34,198 nt of DNA from an uncultured Eubacteriales bacterium (lineage in GTDB: Bacteria > Bacillota > Clostridia > Monoglobales > Monoglobaceae). Shown piece by piece: positions 31,111-34,198 of the stretch. A program made the position numbers and the translations under genes. A model generated the notes under the pieces. The model was given only the letters and a program-made list of their open reading frames with translations, had not been told where the DNA came from and made no database searches. Each line of letters begins with the position of its first letter. The stretch's first letter is position 1. The stretch spans positions 1 through 34,198 of the forward strand of contig CATWQA010000022.1 of the NCBI GenBank assembly GCA_958352815.1. Reading direction: 5' to 3'.

Positions 31111-31465
31111 GTTTATGTAAGGAAAGAAAAGTTATGTTTATCTTCTCGGGGCTGACCAAGCGGCGCCCCTACGAATTTATATCATTAATATATAATCAAA
31201 CCCGTTCCCAAAAACAAATCCCGCCCCGCCCGTAATATTTACAGAAAACATCATATTGTACGGAATTGGGATTTTCTTTAATCATTATCTCGGTTAATTT
31301 ATATTTTCACATTAGTTTGTATACGTGGCGTCTGGGAAGCCGCCCCCTACGGCGTAATGATTAACACATATTCAAACCCGATTATTTTGATAAAGGCAAA
31401 GCCTTTATCAAAATACCGCCGCGGGCGGCAGTATCTTGCCAAATGCGAATAAACAATTTCATACC
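31111..31465. other. Intergenic region with degenerate repeats, probable prophage/host junction
   Basis: No convincing gene. Two related segments (31148-31204 and 31326-31380) share a GC-rich palindromic start, CCCCTACG or CCCCCTACGGCG, an AT-rich middle and the end TCAAACCCG. They look like decayed copies of a dispersed host repeat. The attachment site is expected between the XRE terminator and this region, but the other end is not in the window. Confidence 0.5.
31384..31414. repeat. Perfect 14-bp inverted repeat
   Basis: ATTTTGATAAAGGC (31384-31397), loop AAA, then its exact complement (31401-31414). A second GC-rich hairpin (CCGCC with GGCGG) follows at once. It could be a two-way terminator or part of a short palindromic repeat. 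Confidence 0.8.
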
Positions 31466-31494
31466 TTGACAATACACCTATATCATGCTATAAT
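31466..31494 (+). promoter_or_regulatory. Sigma-A promoter of the host transporter gene
   Basis: TTGACA (31466-31471), 17-bp spacer and TATAAT (31489-31494). The ~115-nt leader that follows has two hairpins (ATTTTGG with CCAAAAT, and a GC-rich stem around 31550-31590) but no riboswitch I recognise. Confidence 0.85.
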
Positions 31495-31615
31495 GGAGTA
31501 TAACTGTATTTTGGTGAAGCTAAATTCCAAAATATAAATATAGGTTCCGCTTCGGCGGCGGAGCAGCGCTTTCTCCAAGAGCCGCTGCCCTGTTAATATG
31601 AAAGGATGATCTTTT

Positions 31616-33019
31616 TTGGACACGTTGCCCCCTGTGCGATCGCTATGGGTAGTAATTCTGATTTTATTTGGTTTAAGTATGCTTTTGACCTGTATTGAAC
31701 AGGCTACGGTCGTTATTAATGACTCCCGCTTAAAGCGTCTTGCCGACGACGGGAATAAAAGATCTTTGCGCCTTCTTGAATTTCTTGACGGCAGCTCCGG
31801 TGCATTCAGAGCCGGAATGCAGTTTGCGAACACCCTGCTTGTCCTGGGAATAGGAATGTGCGCTATGTCTATGTATTTGATACCCCTGAGCCGTTATTTT
31901 TCTGAACTCGGCATGGGTCAGTCCGGGGCGTTTATTCTGTCGTTCCTTATTACGATGGTTGTAACGGCTATGGTGTATTTGATTTTCGGCGTTTTTCTGC
32001 CCAAGGGTATTGCCGGTAAGCATGCCGAATCTATCGCTCTTTCCTTTGCTTCAATTTCAAAGTTCGTCACCTATTTCAGTATGCCCTTTGTCTGTCTGCC
32101 TCGGTTGATTTCCAACATAATCCTCAAGATTTTCGGAATTAACCCTGACGATAACGACGAAGACGTTACCGAAGAAGAAATACGCATGATGGTTGATATC
32201 GGCTCTGAAAGCGGAGTTATTGATGATGACGAGAAAGAGATGATTCACAATATCTTTGAGCTTGACGACAAGCCCGTTGTGGATATTATGACCCACAGAA
32301 CCGATGCAGTTATCCTCTGGATAAACGACGGCGCCGACAAGTGGGAGGAGATCATTAACGAGACAAACCACACCCGCTATCCCGTATGCGGCAACGCAAT
32401 TGACGATATACTGGGTGTTGTGAACAGCCGTGATTTCTATAGGTTCCTGCTGAATGACAGAAACGGCGATCTTAAATCCATACTGAGATCTCCATACTTT
32501 GTTCCCGAATCCATTAAGGCGGACGAAATGTTCTCCCAGATGCAGGATAAGAACGCTCACTTTGCCATTGTCCTTGATGAGTACGGCGGATTTAGAGGAA
32601 TTGTGACCCAGGAGGATTTGCTGGAAGAAATAGTAGGCGACCTGTACAGCGAGTATGACGAGCCCGAGCAGAACCTTGAGATTTATCCCATTCCCGGAGA
32701 GATAAACAAGTGGTTTGTTATGGGAAGCGCCGAGATTGAAGATGTTGAGGACGAGTTGGGTATTGAGATCCCCGATGATGAGTATAACACCTTTGCCGGA
32801 CTTATACTGGATAAGCTGGGAACCGTTCCCACTGACGGGGAGACCCCCGAGCTGACCTTCGGCAGAATGAAAATCAACGTTATCAAGGTCTCGGAGCACA
32901 GAATTGAGGAAACGATTGTTACTCTTGAGGCGGAAAATGATGATGACCAAGATGATGACAGCTCCGCAAACACCAATGAAGCGGACGGAGACGTTGAGGA
33001 CGCCGATAAGAGTAAATAA
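31616..33019 (+). CDS. CNNM/CorC-family (HlyC-like) transporter with CBS domains
   Basis: 467 aa integral membrane protein of the group linked to magnesium or cobalt transport. About four membrane segments lie in residues 8-165, forming a DUF21 domain. A pair of CBS domains (about 200-325: VDIMTHRTDAV, RYPVCGNAIDDILGVVNSRD, FAIVLDEYGGFRGIVTQEDLLEEIVGD) and a CorC/HlyC C-terminal domain (345-425) follow, then an acidic tail. The usual 'GEIIPK' motif reads FGVFLPKGIAGK, so the family's glutamate is replaced by valine. The start is TTG 31616, with AAAGGA about 10 nt before. It is probably co-transcribed with the next gene, 22 nt downstream. Confidence 0.9.
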   Translation: MDTLPPVRSLWVVILILFGLSMLLTCIEQATVVINDSRLKRLADDGNKRSLRLLEFLDGSSGAFRAGMQFANTLLVLGIGMCAMSMYLIPLSRYFSELGMGQSGAFILSFLITMVVTAMVYLIFGVFLPKGIAGKHAESIALSFASISKFVTYFSMPFVCLPRLISNIILKIFGINPDDNDEDVTEEEIRMMVDIGSESGVIDDDEKEMIHNIFELDDKPVVDIMTHRTDAVILWINDGADKWEEIINETNHTRYPVCGNAIDDILGVVNSRDFYRFLLNDRNGDLKSILRSPYFVPESIKADEMFSQMQDKNAHFAIVLDEYGGFRGIVTQEDLLEEIVGDLYSEYDEPEQNLEIYPIPGEINKWFVMGSAEIEDVEDELGIEIPDDEYNTFAGLILDKLGTVPTDGETPELTFGRMKINVIKVSEHRIEETIVTLEAENDDDQDDDSSANTNEADGDVEDADKSK

Positions 33020-33041
33020 ATATTAGGATTAGGTGTTTTAT

Positions 33042-34198
33042 ATGAAAAATCTAAAAAGGCTTACGGCGGCAGTATTATTTTTCATAATCTCCGCCCAAAC
33101 ATGCGCCTTTGCCTATATTCCCGAGGGCTTCAGCAAGCTCCATGATTATGACAGCAATACATATTCGGACGTTTATCCTGCCGACTGGTACTATTACTAT
33201 GTGGGCTTTGCCTATGAATACGGGATTATGACAGGAAACGGGGATTACACCTTTAACCCCGGCGGCAATATTACCCTTGCGGAGGCTGTTACCGTTGCCG
33301 CAAGGATTAACGCCTCATGCTACGGCAACTCCATCAACACAGAAGCGGTGGCAGGTTCCTCCTCTTATATGTCCTGGTTCATGCCTTATTTAGGCTATGC
33401 GGCGGAGCAGGGGATTATCAGCCCCAATCAATTCAGCGGCCGCTACGAGCAGCCCGCCACACGGGAGCAGCTGGCATATCTCCTATACAGGGCAATGCCC
33501 TCCTCTTACAGCAAGATTAACGATATTACTCCCATACCGGATGTGTATACCTCAAATCCGTACTACACCGAAATCCTCAGCCTGTACGAGGCGGGAGTTA
33601 TAACGGGAAATGATGAATACGGAACATTTTATGCCGCCTCCAACGTTCAGCGCAGCGAGGTTGCGGCAATGGTTTCAAGAGCCGTAAACACAGACCTTAG
33701 GGTTAGATTTACCCTAAACCCCAATATTCCCTACAAGCTCCTGACTTACACCTGGACTTATCCCTATCGGGGAAACGAATTTTCTCTGAGCATGGATATT
33801 TCGTATTACGATTATAACTACTATTCATCAAAGCCCAGAGTGTATGACTACTCTGTGTACGCCACAGATGAGGCGGACATAAGCGGAATGACAGCTCTTG
33901 CCGAAACCTTAAGAGGCATGGCGATAGACAACGGTTTTACCTCGGACTATGACATAGCGGGGTTTGTATCCGCCTTTGTTCAAAACATACCCTATCAGGA
34001 CGACAGGGAATACAAGGGCGTTGCGGAGTACCCCAAGTACCCCATAGAAACTCTGTTTGAGCAGGGGGGAGACTGTGAGGACAGCGCTGCGCTGCTGGCG
34101 AAGCTTCTGAACCTTTTGGGATACGGAGCAGCCCTCCTTGTGAGCGATAATCATATGGCGGTGGGCTTGCAAACCTCGGGCAGGGGCAACATATCCTA
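33042..34198 (+). CDS. Secreted SLH-domain protein with transglutaminase-like domain (3' end outside window)
   Basis: 385 complete codons are visible and the frame is open at the window edge. A signal peptide (residues 1-24, ..AQTCAFA) is followed by about three S-layer homology repeats (residues ~40-225: DVYPADWYYYYVGFAYEYGIMTG, YLGYAAEQGII, YYTEILSLYEAGVITGNDEYG), which anchor proteins to cell-wall polymers. From about 300 there is a transglutaminase/cysteine-protease-like domain with GGDCEDSAALLAKLL (Cys345) and NHMAVGL (His371); the third residue would lie beyond the window. It probably acts at the cell surface. The start ATG 33042 has only a weak RBS. Confidence 0.85.
   Translation, partial: MKNLKRLTAAVLFFIISAQTCAFAYIPEGFSKLHDYDSNTYSDVYPADWYYYYVGFAYEYGIMTGNGDYTFNPGGNITLAEAVTVAARINASCYGNSINTEAVAGSSSYMSWFMPYLGYAAEQGIISPNQFSGRYEQPATREQLAYLLYRAMPSSYSKINDITPIPDVYTSNPYYTEILSLYEAGVITGNDEYGTFYAASNVQRSEVAAMVSRAVNTDLRVRFTLNPNIPYKLLTYTWTYPYRGNEFSLSMDISYYDYNYYSSKPRVYDYSVYATDEADISGMTALAETLRGMAIDNGFTSDYDIAGFVSAFVQNIPYQDDREYKGVAEYPKYPIETLFEQGGDCEDSAALLAKLLNLLGYGAALLVSDNHMAVGLQTSGRGNIS

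Noticed and set aside
32057..32950. 297-codon minus-strand frame inside the CNNM transporter gene
   Set aside because: The plus-strand frame encodes clear CBS and CorC domains; the minus-strand frame is an antisense shadow.
1..34198. CRISPR array or complete insertion sequence
   Set aside because: No regularly spaced direct repeats with spacers and no transposase frame were seen.

Overview
The window is the right-hand part of a contractile-tailed (myovirus-type) prophage integrated in a Firmicutes/Clostridia-like chromosome, followed by two host genes. The assignment to Clostridia is an inference. It rests on sigma-A type promoters (TTGACA-17-TATAAT), strong GGAGG ribosome binding sites, PBSX/SPP1-like structural genes, an XhlA/SPP1-type holin pair, and a neighbouring S-layer-homology protein. 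The left end of the prophage (early region, presumably integrase) lies outside the window.

Layout. 1-190: the end of a plus-strand HTH regulator, closed by a bidirectional terminator. 227-28786: one long minus-strand late region, read from right to left. Its order is terminase small subunit (interrupted by an in-frame TAG), terminase large subunit, a 44-aa Cys-rich protein, portal, a MuF minor head protein with a metallopeptidase-like C-terminus, four small genes, tRNA-Lys, scaffold, decoration protein and major capsid. Then come connector and neck genes, sheath, tube, a two-frame tail chaperone, tape measure, Dit/LysM-type protein, baseplate plug, hub with CHAP and RlpA-like domains, spike, gp25-like, J-like and gpI-like proteins, four fibre or spike genes, an XhlA-like protein, holin and amidase. 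Many neighbours overlap as TAATG or ATGA, which implies translational coupling. Several hairpin terminators punctuate the operon and probably set relative expression.

29029-31093: an accessory block with a ParB-domain gene and a radical-SAM gene overlapping by 8 nt. They are driven by a minus-strand promoter that carries an array of TGACA half-sites and is followed almost at once by an intrinsic terminator. A divergent XRE-type repressor gene closes the prophage side. 31111-31465 holds degenerate repeats and a perfect 14-bp hairpin, and the prophage/host junction is probably in or near it. 31616 onward is host: a CNNM/CorC-type transporter and a secreted SLH/transglutaminase-like protein that runs off the window.

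Most notable signals: (1) a compact type I toxin-antitoxin-like locus between holin and endolysin, with a 24-aa hydrophobic peptide, a sequestered ribosome binding site, an opposing sigma-A promoter and an inverted repeat that gives both RNAs the same 5' end; (2) a MuF protein ending in a HELGH zincin-like domain, a candidate phage-delivered toxin; (3) a baseplate hub fused to CHAP and RlpA-like domains; (4) an in-frame amber codon in the terminase small subunit; (5) a ParB plus radical-SAM pair of unknown role.
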